Assembly (NCBI GenBank): GCA_020081605.1
Contig: JAHREC010000012.1
Location: 62,001 to 126,000 of the forward strand
Reading direction: 5' to 3'
Length of the DNA stretch: 64,000 nt
Source: Albifimbria verrucaria
Lineage: Eukaryota; Ascomycota; Sordariomycetes; Hypocreales; Stachybotryaceae
Shown here piece after piece: positions 46,154-57,161 of the stretch. A program made the translations under genes and the position numbers. Under the pieces are notes generated by a model. That model saw only the letters and a list, made by a program, of their open reading frames with translations, searched no databases and had not been told where the DNA came from. Numbering within the stretch: position 1 is the stretch's first letter; every line of letters begins with the position of its first letter.

Positions 46154-48036
46154 GATCAATCGACCCCTGCTCGACGAAGTTCGAGAACGGCATGGACCAA
46201 GATTAACTGGAGGATCTGGACAAGTTAAATATTCGTTTGCATGTTGATAGATTGATAGATCGAAACCAATGTTGTCATTAATTTGTTGTAAGCACAACCA
46301 TGCTGTAATCGCGATAGCAGTCATCGGTTCATTTGCTATCTCGCGTTCATAACTGCCATGAATCAGTGACATCGAGTCTTGGCTGGTCTGCCTTTCCCCT
46401 CCTGTTTCCTGAGAATCGAGAATCTCTTGGCTTTCCACAAGATCCAGGTGACGTCTTTCGAACCCAGGAGAAACTCTCAAATCATCAAATTGTCGAAATA
46501 TGCCTGCTAGTGAGCAATATATCTGGAACAAAGCGAGAGATTCTCCAACGCAACTCCGGGAGCCTTTTCCGAATGGCACAAGGTACCGCTCCCGTTTGCG
46601 GATCTCATCCGGAACACCGATCCATCGCTTTGGATCGAACACGGTTGGATTGGGAAACAAATGGTTGTTTTGATGCCTTAAAAAGAAGTCAGCACTTGTG
46701 TCGATCAGGAACATATGATGGTAGCTGTGCAACTGACATTGTATGTGAGCTCATGCTCACCACGGTCCCTCATGGAAGAGCGAACCTCATTAAACACGGC
46801 GCCGGGTTGAGGGACCACACGAGGTAAACGTCCGGGAATACCGGGATGAAGCCTAAACCACGTCAGAGTCTGTATGAGAGGTTGAAACCACCGTCTTTCT
46901 TCTGCCCCTTGAGCAGATATACTGCGAAATAATAACTCTGAACGATAAGCGTACCTTAAAGATTCCTTAACAACTCCGCTTGGGTATGGTAGCTCCTGGA
47001 GAGTTGCCATATCCATGTTTTCTCCTGAAGGAAATGCTTCTCGTAACTCTTTTATGACTTCTTCATAGTAGCTCCCGCAGTCTCCGCGGCTGCACCCGTC
47101 AATTGGAGGGCATCCGCGAACACAACCTCATCTGATAGAGGTTTTTGCCGGGTTAGCGCTGAGTGCTCTGTGGAACCGATGTCAAGCCGTTCATGAGATA
47201 CAGTCCTTCGCTCCGGCATTTTCCCTAGCGCGACCACTTTTCGACTTCAGGAACGGTATTCCGCACCATCTGCAAAGTGTTCAACCACGATTTGTAGAAA
47301 TGAAAAAGGGCAACCTGCACCCAGTCTGGAGTAATGGCGAGCAATAAACCCATGGATAGGGAATGTTTGGTACCATCCAGATCACAGTTAGACCATAGAA
47401 AGAAAATCCAGGAACCAACGGGCGAGAGAATACTCTATTCTCATATCCACTGAAGAATATGCTCGAAAGTAACCATAAGCATCGAAAGGCTTATTCAGCT
47501 CTGAGTCCAATTTCTATTCAATAGACACGCAGAGCTTATTCAACCATAGAAGTCACTCGAGCTCAGCAACCGAACGATGGGAGAAGAGGAGGCTGACCGC
47601 AGCTTGCTGTACACGATAGGCTTCTGTGTCGAGAACAGTATATTTGATTAGGTCTCTCTAATGCTGCGACGTTTTGAGCAATTCTGAAGCGAGATAGTAA
47701 ATATTGTTGTAGTCGTCGGGTGCCTTAAATGGACTTCATTCGGCACCATACGAAGTACAGAGCTCGTGATACAATTGCCATCATTTGTTGAAATCTAGAC
47801 GATGCTTGAGATGTTTCATATTTAGCATTGTACGTTTTATAAAGCTTAGATCCGAGAGTGCCATCCTTGATTCCATGGTAGCACAAGATGGAAGGTCCAG
47901 ATATAAACCATAAGGAAGTGCCTGGCACCTTTGAGAGTCGGTGTAGAGACCTCCGATAGATGATGCATAGTGCCATGTAGAACAGTAATACGGCGATATA
48001 GCCTGCCCACAGGATTATAGCAAACTTGAGCGCCAT
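46121..48036 (-). pseudogene. Cytochrome P450 pseudogene next to ABA3-like gene
   Basis: ATG 48036 opens an ER anchor (MALKFAIILWAGYIAVLLFY) and the P450 hinge region HRLSKVPGTSLWFISGP. The middle (47700-47240) is unreadable. The I-helix reappears as DALQLTGAAAETAG; one base is lost at 47074-47076, then YYEEVIKELREAFPSG. The K-helix is LPYPSGVVKESLRYAYRSEL (ExxR present), then HPGIPGRLPRVVPQPGAVF. After a P-stop-GTVVSMSSHTM stretch, an intron (GTCAGT...TTTTTAAG) joins exactly to HQNNHLFPNPTVFDPKRWIG. The heme loop is LVPFGKGSRSCVGESLA with the axial Cys. Membrane-bound monooxygenase by family. This copy carries at least three lesions. It lies on the same strand just downstream of the terpene cyclase-like gene. 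Confidence 0.75.
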
Positions 48037-48146
48037 GGTTAGATGACAGTTTAATAGGAGTACGCTATGCCAACACGAGTCTGGCGAGGTGATGCGTAGT
48101 AGCCCTTCTGTTGGATTTTCGAAAGTACCGTGACAGCAATGTAGCA

Positions 48147-48751
48147 CCTTATATACTTCAGAAGGGAAGGGAAGGCGGGAAACATATTCTTTACTTTCTT
48201 ATTCCATACTGTAGTATTTTAAATTCGTTGCACTTCCTGCGTTTCACTTACTGTACCGTACTGCCGGTGGTGCGAACGACTGAACGTCCCCTAGCTCCCA
48301 GTCAGTGTACGTAATATACCGACCCACGCTAACATATTATTCTATCCGCATTATAGGTGTGTGCCACCGTTGTAAAATCATGAAAATACCGCAAACCATG
48401 GAACCAGTGCCCCACTGTATTCCAAGGCAAACCGATGGCAGATCAAACCAGAACATCTTGATTTCTGTCACAAGACTACTATATAGTGAAGTATGTAACA
48501 CGTATACATTGGTGTACGTCAGTTTTCAAGAGCCTCATCAATTCTAAATCGTAGTATATAGTTTGGTAAACAATCAGCTTCCTCTCTATACTATCTTTGT
48601 TCTTGAATTTGGGAGCGTCTGAGTATAACGATTGGTTTAACTAAGCTAAAAGTGGAGAAAAGGCGCCAATTTACAAGCTCATTCCGAATGAAGAGAGGAA
48701 GGTGATTTTTACCGAACTGTATATATAGCAAGGAAACACCCTCGACTGTTG
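48147..48751. other. Spacer between P450 and cyclase-like genes
   Basis: About 600 bases, AT-rich, presumably the P450 promoter and cyclase 3' end. No gene seen. Confidence 0.5.
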
Positions 48752-49915
48752 CTAATTAGGCGTACGCTCTCGGTTGGATAAGGGAACTATCTCAAGCTCT
48801 AGGAAAGCAAATTCCATACGCATTTCCAGTGCTTCAATAGCAATTCTCCACTTCTCGTTGCATAGGCCGCATAGCTGGACGCCACCGAACTGGCCCGAGG
48901 ATTCAGCGCCATGGCTCTCCCAATACCGGTAACAGTCGCAGTTCTCGCCGCTCTCTAGCATTTCGGCCAGTGCGTCAGTTTGAAGGGCATGGCCTTCCTC
49001 CGGAATGAATTCGTAACCTTCCTGTTCCTCGGAGAGTACCTCATGAATTGCATCAATCCTATGCCAGAGGTTGTAGTTCTGACGGTTTTCAGTCATAGTG
49101 CTTTCAGCCTCGGGCTGTCCGATCATCAGGCCATCCTCATTGAAGCAATATTGCCGCATTAACGTTTGTATCGGACCCGCGAATTGTCGGATCAAATTGA
49201 GGGAAATCAAATAAGGCTTAGACCTAGCCAAGCCTGTATCCAAAGCCCAGAGGAGCTTGTCCAAGCTATCTTTGACGTAGGCAAAGTTGAAAGCCACCGC
49301 ATCGTAGAGCATATTTCCAATCTCAGATAGTATCCTGATCTCATGCTCTTCGAACCAATAATCGTTAATGTTGTTGCATGTTATCGCTGCAGCGATTGTC
49401 GTAGGTAGCAGAGAGTATTTATCGCGTATGCGATACCAGTTCTCTGGAGAGCATGCAATAGCATTGATGCAGCGACCAATTAGCTTTGCATTCCCTCGAG
49501 GCATTGATTTTCCCGCCGCTATTGAGAGAAAGTGGCGATACCCACGTCCTATTTCTTCATAGCAAGGAGTGCCTTTGAAGAGAATATCCATCAATACGCC
49601 AACGTCGTACCCAAGCACGCGATCGTCAGTAGCTATATCGACTAGGTCTCCACGAAATTGAGCAATGGTTGCGATGATGATAATGCGCACGAAAGCGATG
49701 TATCTGTTCTCGTTTGTGCAGTATGGGATGACGTATCGTGTATACTTCCATGCATAGGTATATATATCCTTGATGAAATCTACGGATAAGTTAAGGGATT
49801 TGAGATGATCGAGGTCATTCGCTATTTCCGATGGATAGGTCCATTGATGTCTGCTTTCAATTGATATGCTGAGGCTATCGAATATCGCAGTCGGGTCCGG
49901 ATTATGCTTCGCCAT
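48752..49915 (-). CDS. BcABA3-like sesquiterpene cyclase (alpha-ionylideneethane synthase family)
   Basis: One clean frame of 387 residues from ATG 49915. Segments WTYPSEIANDLDHL, TYAWKYTRYVIPYCTNENRY, FVRIIIIATIAQFRGDLVDI, ENWYRIRDKYSLLPTTIAAA and ILSEIGNMLYDAVAFNFAYV follow the sequence pattern I know for Botrytis BcABA3, the enzyme that cyclises farnesyl diphosphate to alpha-ionylideneethane in abscisic acid biosynthesis. So do RQFAGPIQTLMRQYCF, NLWHRIDA, and a C-terminal Cys region (GENCDCYRYWESHGAE, QFGGVQLCGLCNEKWR). This class lacks the DDxxD motif of ordinary terpene cyclases, and none is seen here. The length is close to the family. No internal lesion, in contrast to the adjacent P450. 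The exact product cannot be read from sequence. Confidence 0.75.
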   Translation of the reverse strand: MAKHNPDPTAIFDSLSISIESRHQWTYPSEIANDLDHLKSLNLSVDFIKDIYTYAWKYTRYVIPYCTNENRYIAFVRIIIIATIAQFRGDLVDIATDDRVLGYDVGVLMDILFKGTPCYEEIGRGYRHFLSIAAGKSMPRGNAKLIGRCINAIACSPENWYRIRDKYSLLPTTIAAAITCNNINDYWFEEHEIRILSEIGNMLYDAVAFNFAYVKDSLDKLLWALDTGLARSKPYLISLNLIRQFAGPIQTLMRQYCFNEDGLMIGQPEAESTMTENRQNYNLWHRIDAIHEVLSEEQEGYEFIPEEGHALQTDALAEMLESGENCDCYRYWESHGAESSGQFGGVQLCGLCNEKWRIAIEALEMRMEFAFLELEIVPLSNRERTPN

Positions 49916-50427
49916 TTTTATTAGACAATTACTGATGGCCTTTGATGCTATCGTATGTATCGTACGATAAGGTATTTCGTAGTTGCATTACATCCCCGTC
50001 TCAAACGGATATTACGTTCCATGATGCCCATTATATAAAGTAAGATGGTGTATGCATTCCATTCTACAGAATCCTTGCCAGTATCCGACACTAACTAGTT
50101 ACGCTAGTTTAGCTGGATCCAGAATCGGGTCAATGCCCCGGCCAAGTAATGGAACAGAGTGGGTACAATGGAGACTCAATATTTTACGAATCTCAGAAGA
50201 GAGGAGTAGTGGGGTCTGCTCATCCCCGGCTACTCCGTACGAAGCGCCCACCACAGATGCTTCGCATGACACTGTATAAATGGCCTCAGGTATTAGATGC
50301 TATGGCAGACTGTAAAATACCGCTTGGTCCCTAATTTCTGTACATATTGCCCATTTCTCTATGATATGTTTATTAGCTTGAATTGCATGGGTATCTAGTT
50401 TAATGATTGCATACCCAGATCAAACTC
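49916..50427. other. Promoter side of the cyclase-like gene
   Basis: Divergent spacer; no gene recognised. Confidence 0.5.
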
Positions 50428-50721
50428 ATGTCGAGCAGCTCCATTCACAATCTATGTTCCGAGCCTGCACCGCCCACGATTTTAGCGCAGTCTCGCCAGG
50501 AACTAAAAGAAAAAACTTACCAAGAGCTTTTCGATGTCTTCTGGGGCGTCAGACGGCGGATCATGCGAGGTTCCAGCGCCCCACCGACTTACGTCGCAGT
50601 TGCCGTCGTCACTGCTCCATCCGACTCCTCCGGCGTCGAACATTACACCATATTTCTTGAACATCACATTATAATCTTGTTCTTTCTGAGGCCAGTCACG
50701 TTTCTTAATCCGATGATCTAA
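50428..50721 (+). CDS. Small hypothetical protein
   Basis: From ATG 50428, 97 residues: MSSSSIHNLCSEPAPPTILA, QELKEKTYQELFDVFWGVRR and PPTYVAVAVVTAPSDSSGVE. They end in a hydrophobic stretch (HHIIILFFLRPVTF) that may be intronic read-through. No family recognised. Codon use is coding-like up to about 50640. Confidence 0.35.
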   Translation: MSSSSIHNLCSEPAPPTILAQSRQELKEKTYQELFDVFWGVRRRIMRGSSAPPTYVAVAVVTAPSDSSGVEHYTIFLEHHIIILFFLRPVTFLNPMI

Positions 50722-50755
50722 GAATTGGATGTCAATATCATATGGGAGCTTATCC

Positions 50756-51624
50756 TTAGGAATGTTGATGGTAGTTCCCCACTAGAGTTTGGACATCATT
50801 ATTAGCGACAGATTCATCCAGGCTACATAGTCTGGGAACTTCCTCAGACGCGTCAGGACATACTGGATGCAAAGTAAGCTCGGTAGGGGTTGTTCTGGCA
50901 ACCACTTGATCTTCGTCGTCTAAAACATTAATCAGTGGTGCAAACCCCTCTTTCCAGCCACCGAACTCTAGGATTTTGATTTTACATGTTCCCATAGCGA
51001 ATGCCGCCGGCGTAGAGGTGGTAGTACCCGCGCAACTGCTATCTTGAAACGATGTACAAACAATAACTTCCCCATTATCCATGGTCGTCGTCGCTGGTTT
51101 GAATGAGGCTAAGGAAAGTCACTCATGCGCTACCGTATATTGAAGGCTTCATGCTACTCACTACTTGGTGCGGTAGACGTGGCAGACGTGATAGACTCGC
51201 TCAATATTGACTTTTGCGTAACCCATTTAGGAAGAGACCATGTCCATGGTTGTACGAAGGTGGAAATCGTGGTATGTATGGGGAGAAAAGAAGTACTTGA
51301 GAGAGCGTGGGTTGTTTTAGCCAGAGACGCATTATGGTCAGTGGCTCCTGTAGACAGGCAGGTGCTTGGTAGTGATGCTGTGTTATCTGTCGCTGTCGCT
51401 GTCGCTGTCCCTCCAGTATGGCCTGAGTTAGTCGAGGAGAGTGAAGACCCTGTTAGAATGTCAGGGGTCAGGCTACTGATATCGGAGGGTTGGGGAACAG
51501 CGGAGATATAATCGCTGCTAATGCACTGAGACGTAGGGACGATGAGGGTATAGGGGTCTGCTGCTACATGTGTACTTTCAATGCTGCTACTCGAAAGCGC
51601 GCTTGGAGGACCAGTGCTAATCAA
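50756..51624 (-). CDS. Ser/Thr-rich protein, two exons, 5' end unresolved
   Basis: Two coding pieces join through a clean 53-nt intron (51109-51161, GTGAGT...CTTTCCTTAG, phase 1). The upstream piece is extremely Ser/Thr-rich (SSLTPDILTGSSLSSTNSGH, GTATATATDNTASLPSTC). The downstream piece has paired Cys and an ordered look: VIVCTSFQDSSCAGTTTSTP, GTCKIKILEFGGWKEGFAPL, HPVCPDASEEVPRLCSLDES. No ATG lies in frame near 51624. A start at 51709 (MTSGSPVSALLPF) is in a different frame, so an upstream exon or a frame break is missing. It resembles O-glycosylated cell-wall or secreted proteins, but no signal peptide is visible in the pieces I can place. Confidence 0.45.
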
Positions 51625-51709
51625 TGGTATTTGTAGGGCTCAAAAGAGTAGTGATACAATGTTGAGAGGTGAATGGGAGTAAGGCCGAAACTGGGCTGCC
51701 AGAGGTCAT

Positions 51710-52941
51710 CCTGGATGTATAGAGTATCTCTTCTTCTCTTTGTGTTTTTCCTTGTTGAGCAAGTTCCCACTGATGTGATGGATTCTAAGCCGATCAATTC
51801 AAGCGTGTAAAGATATTAGAGAGTTCCTGGCTGTATCTTGTGATAATCCATGTGGTAATGCGAATCTTTTTTCTGTTATTTTGAGTTCTTTATGTAGAGG
51901 AAAGAGACGCATCGCAATATTGAGGGCCATTTCACTGATCATGGGGGAAAATAGGTTCTGATTTAATATCAAGAACTCAGGGCAGGATGTCACTCAATAC
52001 TCGATAACGGAAATATAAATCTATAGCTAATAACAACTTGAAGTCTAATTATAGCCGCCCTACACGGAATATAGTGAGAAGCTTGCTATCAGACACGATA
52101 ACATAGAGTAAAAATATAGTCAGCGTTTCAGGCGGCATATGGCTGGCGTCGCACCAGTAATCTAGAAGTATTTATAAAAAAGAACATGAATTAAGGTATA
52201 TAGTACGTAGGGTAGCTGCTTTCTTCTGCTGTCTTTGTATCTATCGCTTTTGTTCATTCCAAAATGGCAAGAATCTGTAGCATTGCATTAAGACGAAAGA
52301 TCCATCGAGCTTTGTTTTATCTGTCCAAGATCTGGCAACCGCTATGTTTTTCTAAGTTTAGGTATTCCACAACAAGGTTGTAATCAACAGCATTTCACAT
52401 CCTAGATATATAAGGGAAGTCCTGCCAAGCAAATATCCTAACTTTCATACGAACATAATCTGAGCATCCGCTGGGGAAGAAAGGCAAAACGAACAATTTA
52501 ATCAGTGGGAGCAGCTTCAAGTGTACTCAATGGTTATATCTTCATTTTTCAGGTTAATAGTTTCAGTCTATAGCTGTATAATTTCTAAAATGGGGTATTG
52601 TCATGGGTTTGATATTTCATTCTTATCTTAGTTCTACAAGCATGTAGACAATTGCATCAGAGATTTTATGTCCGAGTATGCCAATGACTACTGTATAAAA
52701 CTGAGTCTAATTATACCAGTGTCGAAGTACCTTTTCAGGTATTTTCTCCGGTAAGTTCACCTCCGTTCTAAACAAAAAGAAATACTAAAGTAAGTAAGTA
52801 GGGTTAGGATTAGATCCTTCTCATATGCACCTAGCCCGCAGCTCCTCTATTTGGCCCAACTCCTATAGGATAATTTTAATTATTATCCAAAAATTATTTT
52901 ATAACTATCAAGGTCTACTCTTCATCCTTCTTCGACATATG
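51710..52941. other. AT-rich stretch without genes
   Basis: More AT-rich than its surroundings, especially 52000-52930. Only short ORFs; nothing recognised. Confidence 0.5.
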
Positions 52942-53988
52942 TCAATGCTGGTAAAGGCTGTTATATGGAGGATATATATCCGTGTCTCCCAAACTGCATG
53001 ATGACCAAGAATTAATGGTCATTTTCTTTGCGTTGAACTCAGAGTCGGGACTCATCAGCTCAGCGGAAACAAACTGCGGTAGAGATGATAAAGCTTCATC
53101 CGTGACCAATTTCAACGAAGATTCCATTTCCTTGATCATGCGATGCATCTCTCGAACAGCAGCGGGTGTGCTGAGCAAGTGATTTGCCCTATATGCGATA
53201 ATGCGTGCTTTATAGCTGTCCAACATGCGCTTCAGCTCTGTAGCCAGGTAATTTGTATGGAACGAGGAGTCCGCTTTGAGAGTCTCTTGCGTGAGCTTCC
53301 GTGCCTCGTCGTGAAGGTTGCGTTCTTCGTAGCCCTCGACCATGCGCCCTATCCATAGAGTAAGGGGACCTTGGTAGAGCAAGTAATGTTTTCTATACGC
53401 GATGAAAGTCTCCTGTGTGAGCTTCCATGCCTCGTCATGAAGGTTGCGTGCTTTATAATCATCAAGCATGCGCTCTATCCATGGAAGAATAGGACCTTCG
53501 TGGAGCGAGTAGTGTTCTCTATAGGAGATGAAAGTCTCTTGCAAGAGCTTCCCGTGCCTCGTCATGAAGGTTGCGTGCTTTGTAACCATCAAGCATGCGC
53601 TCTATCCATGGAAGAATAGGACCTTCGTGGAGCGGGTAACGCTCTCTATAGGAGATGAAAGTCTCCTGTGTAAGATTCCATGCCCTTTCAGGTTTGAGTT
53701 TTGTCCACGCGTGGATCACATGTACGCAGAAAGTATCCTGCGCAACCAGCCAAATCTCGTTGTATTTGTGCCGTGCGTTGGATGCGTTGATCATCTTCTG
53801 AGCGGCGAGACGGTTTGCGCCGAGCTGAACACTTGCTTCGATAATATCCGAAGCGGTGAGGGAGATTCATCGAGCAGATTATCTGTTTTCGTAATGTGCT
53901 TTATCAATGGAACAAGCAGAAGTGCGCTGGGCGAGCGGTCGGCTCCATGTGCGCTCAAAGTCCCGTCGTCGTGTAAACTTGATGTCAT
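52942..53988 (-). pseudogene. Tetratricopeptide-like 42-residue repeat protein
   Basis: ATG 53988 opens MTSSLHDDGTLSAHGADRSP and LLLVPLIKHITKTDNLLDE. A one-base loss then gives ISLTASDIIEASVQLGANRL and NARHKYNEIWLVAQDTF. Three to four repeats of 126 bp (42 residues) follow at about 53282-53680, each like LTQETFISYRERYPLHEGPI then LPWIERMLDGYKARNLHDEA. Two adjacent copies are nearly identical. Between the first and second full repeat there is one extra base (GGG for GG at about 53544-53546). The end (DEALSSLPQFVSAELMSPDS) is unique. The repeat length and helix pattern fit kinesin-light-chain-type TPRs. Confidence 0.55.
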
Positions 53989-54329
53989 AATGATCAGATT
54001 CGTGCGAGTTTACACAATGATATGGTTTGACACCTGGCGCGCTAAATCGAGAAGGAGAGGGGCTTGAACGTCTTATCTATGATCGTGAATCGGCCTACCC
54101 ATGGGCCAGAAGGTAGCTTCCAGTGGGGCTAGCAATATCCAGCGTATCCTACGCTAAATTAGTGTTAAGGCCGGAGACCACCCACAATCTTCTAACCTTT
54201 CTTTCTTTTCTTTCTTCCGCCTTTCTCCAAGATTTGCCGAACACCTCACCACTACGCTTATGCTTTAGCGAGCCTTAGCGCTCCTTTCCTCTAGTAAATT
54301 GAAACAACTGCTTCCATTATCCGCGTATC
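53989..54329. other. Intergenic
   Basis: Pyrimidine-rich near 54200. No gene seen. Confidence 0.5.
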
Positions 54330-54545
54330 TTACTCGAATACAAAGAACCGGTTGGCCGTTCCATCACCGGTGGAGTTGCCAGGCATGTAGTTGAGCGGCA
54401 TATCAATCTCGCCGCATCCTAAAGGACATGGCAAGCATGGAATTTTTGACGATAAAATTTGCGATGCTTGAACTGCAACTGTCAGACACAGAATCAAGGC
54501 GAGACCATATGAAACAATGCTGTTTCCAAACAAGTATTTCACCAT
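54330..54545 (-). CDS. Small secreted cysteine-containing peptide
   Basis: A 71-residue frame from ATG 54545. The first 27 residues are a textbook signal peptide: MVKYLFGNSIVSYGLALILC then LTVAVQA, with cleavage expected before SQIL. The mature part is about 44 residues with three Cys in SSKIPCLPCPLGCGEIDM and an N-glycosylation site NST. Small secreted Cys peptides of moulds can be effectors, hydrophobin-like or antimicrobial. Nothing here discriminates. No intron found. Confidence 0.5.
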   Translation of the reverse strand: MVKYLFGNSIVSYGLALILCLTVAVQASQILSSKIPCLPCPLGCGEIDMPLNYMPGNSTGDGTANRFFVFE

Positions 54546-55356
54546 CGCCCGAATGGCTGTAATTATTCTATCAATGTGCTAGCAAAAGCACACTGGCTGC
54601 TTTGACGCACAAGCAAGACAATTTGAAGGCAGGTGCTGCTGGGCCGTTTACCAGCAGAATGCAGCAAATAGAATACCAAGACAAATTTATTGGGCAAGTG
54701 GCACTGGGAAGTCCTGACGCGTATTCTGGCAGGTGTTGAGTAAAGGCCCTGCTCCCGTGATGTAACGAAATTGCACTCGTGCTCCGCACAAGTTAAGAGG
54801 TTATTTTCCCGCCACCCGCCACCCGCCCCCGAAGGAATAATTTGTCGGTATTGCAGTTCTGTCTATCAATATATTGTCGTTTACGATCCCCATTCTGCTA
54901 CAGAAATGCCGAGATCAAGTGGAAGATAAAATATAAGAGAACCTACGAGATTTAAACAATACCAGCCCTTAACAAACATGCCCTATCACCAGTGGATCAT
55001 GTCCGTTCGGATGCTGTAGTTTGAGGCAGAAAATGCCTCCCCTATCTATGCTGAGAAGAAGCAAGACGACATGGCGCAGCGGGGTATTGAAAACAGGCGA
55101 AGTGGGGTAACATTGTTAAAAACAAAGGGCGATTCGTCGGAGTTCCAACATGATTAGGCAGAATTTGGGGTTACAAACACAGGCCGACGTCACCCATGCA
55201 GGCATTTCCCCATTTTCTCCCACCAAACAGCTTGTTGAGACCGCCACTGGGCTAAGCACCTTGAAAATTCAGGAGTCTTTGCTCTAGTTCATCCTATTCC
55301 TGTTCGCTTCAGCTTGGGTGTGGAAACATACCACAGGGACTGTCCAGCAGTCCAGA
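54546..55356. other. Intergenic
   Basis: No gene recognised. Confidence 0.5.
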
Positions 55357-55618
55357 TCTCCTTGAGCGCTTTAAGGAGCCGGAAATGTAGCGACGCCACA
55401 ACATGTTAGTAATCGTATCAATACGAAAAGTAACACCTAGACGATCTTCAATAAGCTCAATAGACTGCTATTGCAATGTAGTATTAGGTAGCGACGCTAA
55501 ATGTCAATACATATATCATCAGCCAATTTACTAGGCCTTCAATGTTACCAGACTCCACCAGGTTATAATCACTTTCCTTGTCCGTAACATATTTGGCTCC
55601 TTAAAGCGCTCTAGGAGA
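55357..55618. mobile_element. MITE-like element 1 with 32-bp inverted ends
   Basis: The left end TCTCCTTGAGCGCTTTAAGG and the inverted right end (plus strand ...CCTTAAAGCGCTCTAGGAGA) form imperfect terminal inverted repeats of about 32 bp around 200 non-coding bases. The inner part shares CAGCCAATTTACTAG with element 2 at 56701. No coding capacity. No clear target duplication was identified. Confidence 0.7.
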
Positions 55619-55829
55619 TGGGACGAATAGCATTCCGATTAACGGAATCGTATGGGTTTGCTTAGTCATTGTAGATCAACGTTCTCTTATTGACAAGTGA
55701 TCCAGTACAGTGCAGTTGATGTCACCTACTCAGTCGGATCAGATCCATGCCGTGTACAAGCGCTGTTACTTCACCTAAAAACAGTTTCGCAACACAAAAT
55801 TACAAGCTGTGATCCATCCTTATCCTTTC

Positions 55830-56394
<565 letters not shown>

Positions 56395-56700
56395 TGCTGT
56401 AAAGGTGCTCGGTTAGTTCGAGATACCCAAGTTTTCAATCTTTTGGGTTTAAGAGATAGGGTAGGAGTCATACAGGAGGCACGATGCAAAGATAGAAGTT
56501 CCCGATATTTATTGTGAAGGAACTGGCGCGCCCTGGGTGGAATTTCACATACACTAACCATAATGAGATTTTTTAACCTCTATGGCTTCATCATGAGACT
56601 AGCAATAATCACAGTTATTAACATCAAATTCGCCTGATAATATTTCGTCCACATGAACTCATGCGCCAAGCCTAGCAGGATACATGCCCATGCTCATTGA
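56395..56700. other. Promoter region of the H3 variant
   Basis: The upstream ORF 56561-56331 overlaps exon 1 antisense-free but out of frame and is not supported as a gene. Confidence 0.4.
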
Positions 56701-56933
56701 TCTCATAGAATGTGCGAAGGCTCCAACGCTGTACCAGTCCCCATAACGTCTTAGTCAACATCTTAGTGTGTACATAAAGTAACTTAGTATTGCTCTATCT
56801 ATGCTGGATATGCTATGTAGACATTCGTAAAATCACTAAATGCTGGGACTTCTATCACCAGCCAATTTACTAGCTTTCTTACGTCACTAGGTTCTCCCCG
56901 GTTGTAATTGGAGCCTTCGCACATTCAATGAGA
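56701..56933. mobile_element. MITE-like element 2 with 24-bp inverted ends
   Basis: The left end TCTCATAGAATGTGCGAAGG and the right end CCTTCGCACATTCAATGAGA are near-perfect terminal inverted repeats (about 24 bp, one mismatch) around a 185-bp non-coding core. The core shares ATCACCAGCCAATTTACTAG-like sequence with element 1. Both ends share the pattern TCTC...GA..G....AAGG, so the two are diverged members of one family. Confidence 0.75.
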
Positions 56934-57161
56934 TATGTATGAACCATAAGTGTAAATATTGGTAGCCTTGGGTTGGAGCCATGTGGCTAGGCCTGCAATG
57001 CAAAAACAAATCGCCGCTCGATCTTGTTAGACATATAACGGATTAATGTCTAATGTATTTCTATTCTAAATGATTTCGTATTGGTTTAGGGTAGGTGCAG
57101 CGAGATAGCCGTCACGTGATTTCGCACATGACAATGATAAATCTGCATGTCATAGAGCCCA
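56934..57161. other. Intergenic
   Basis: No gene seen. Confidence 0.5.
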
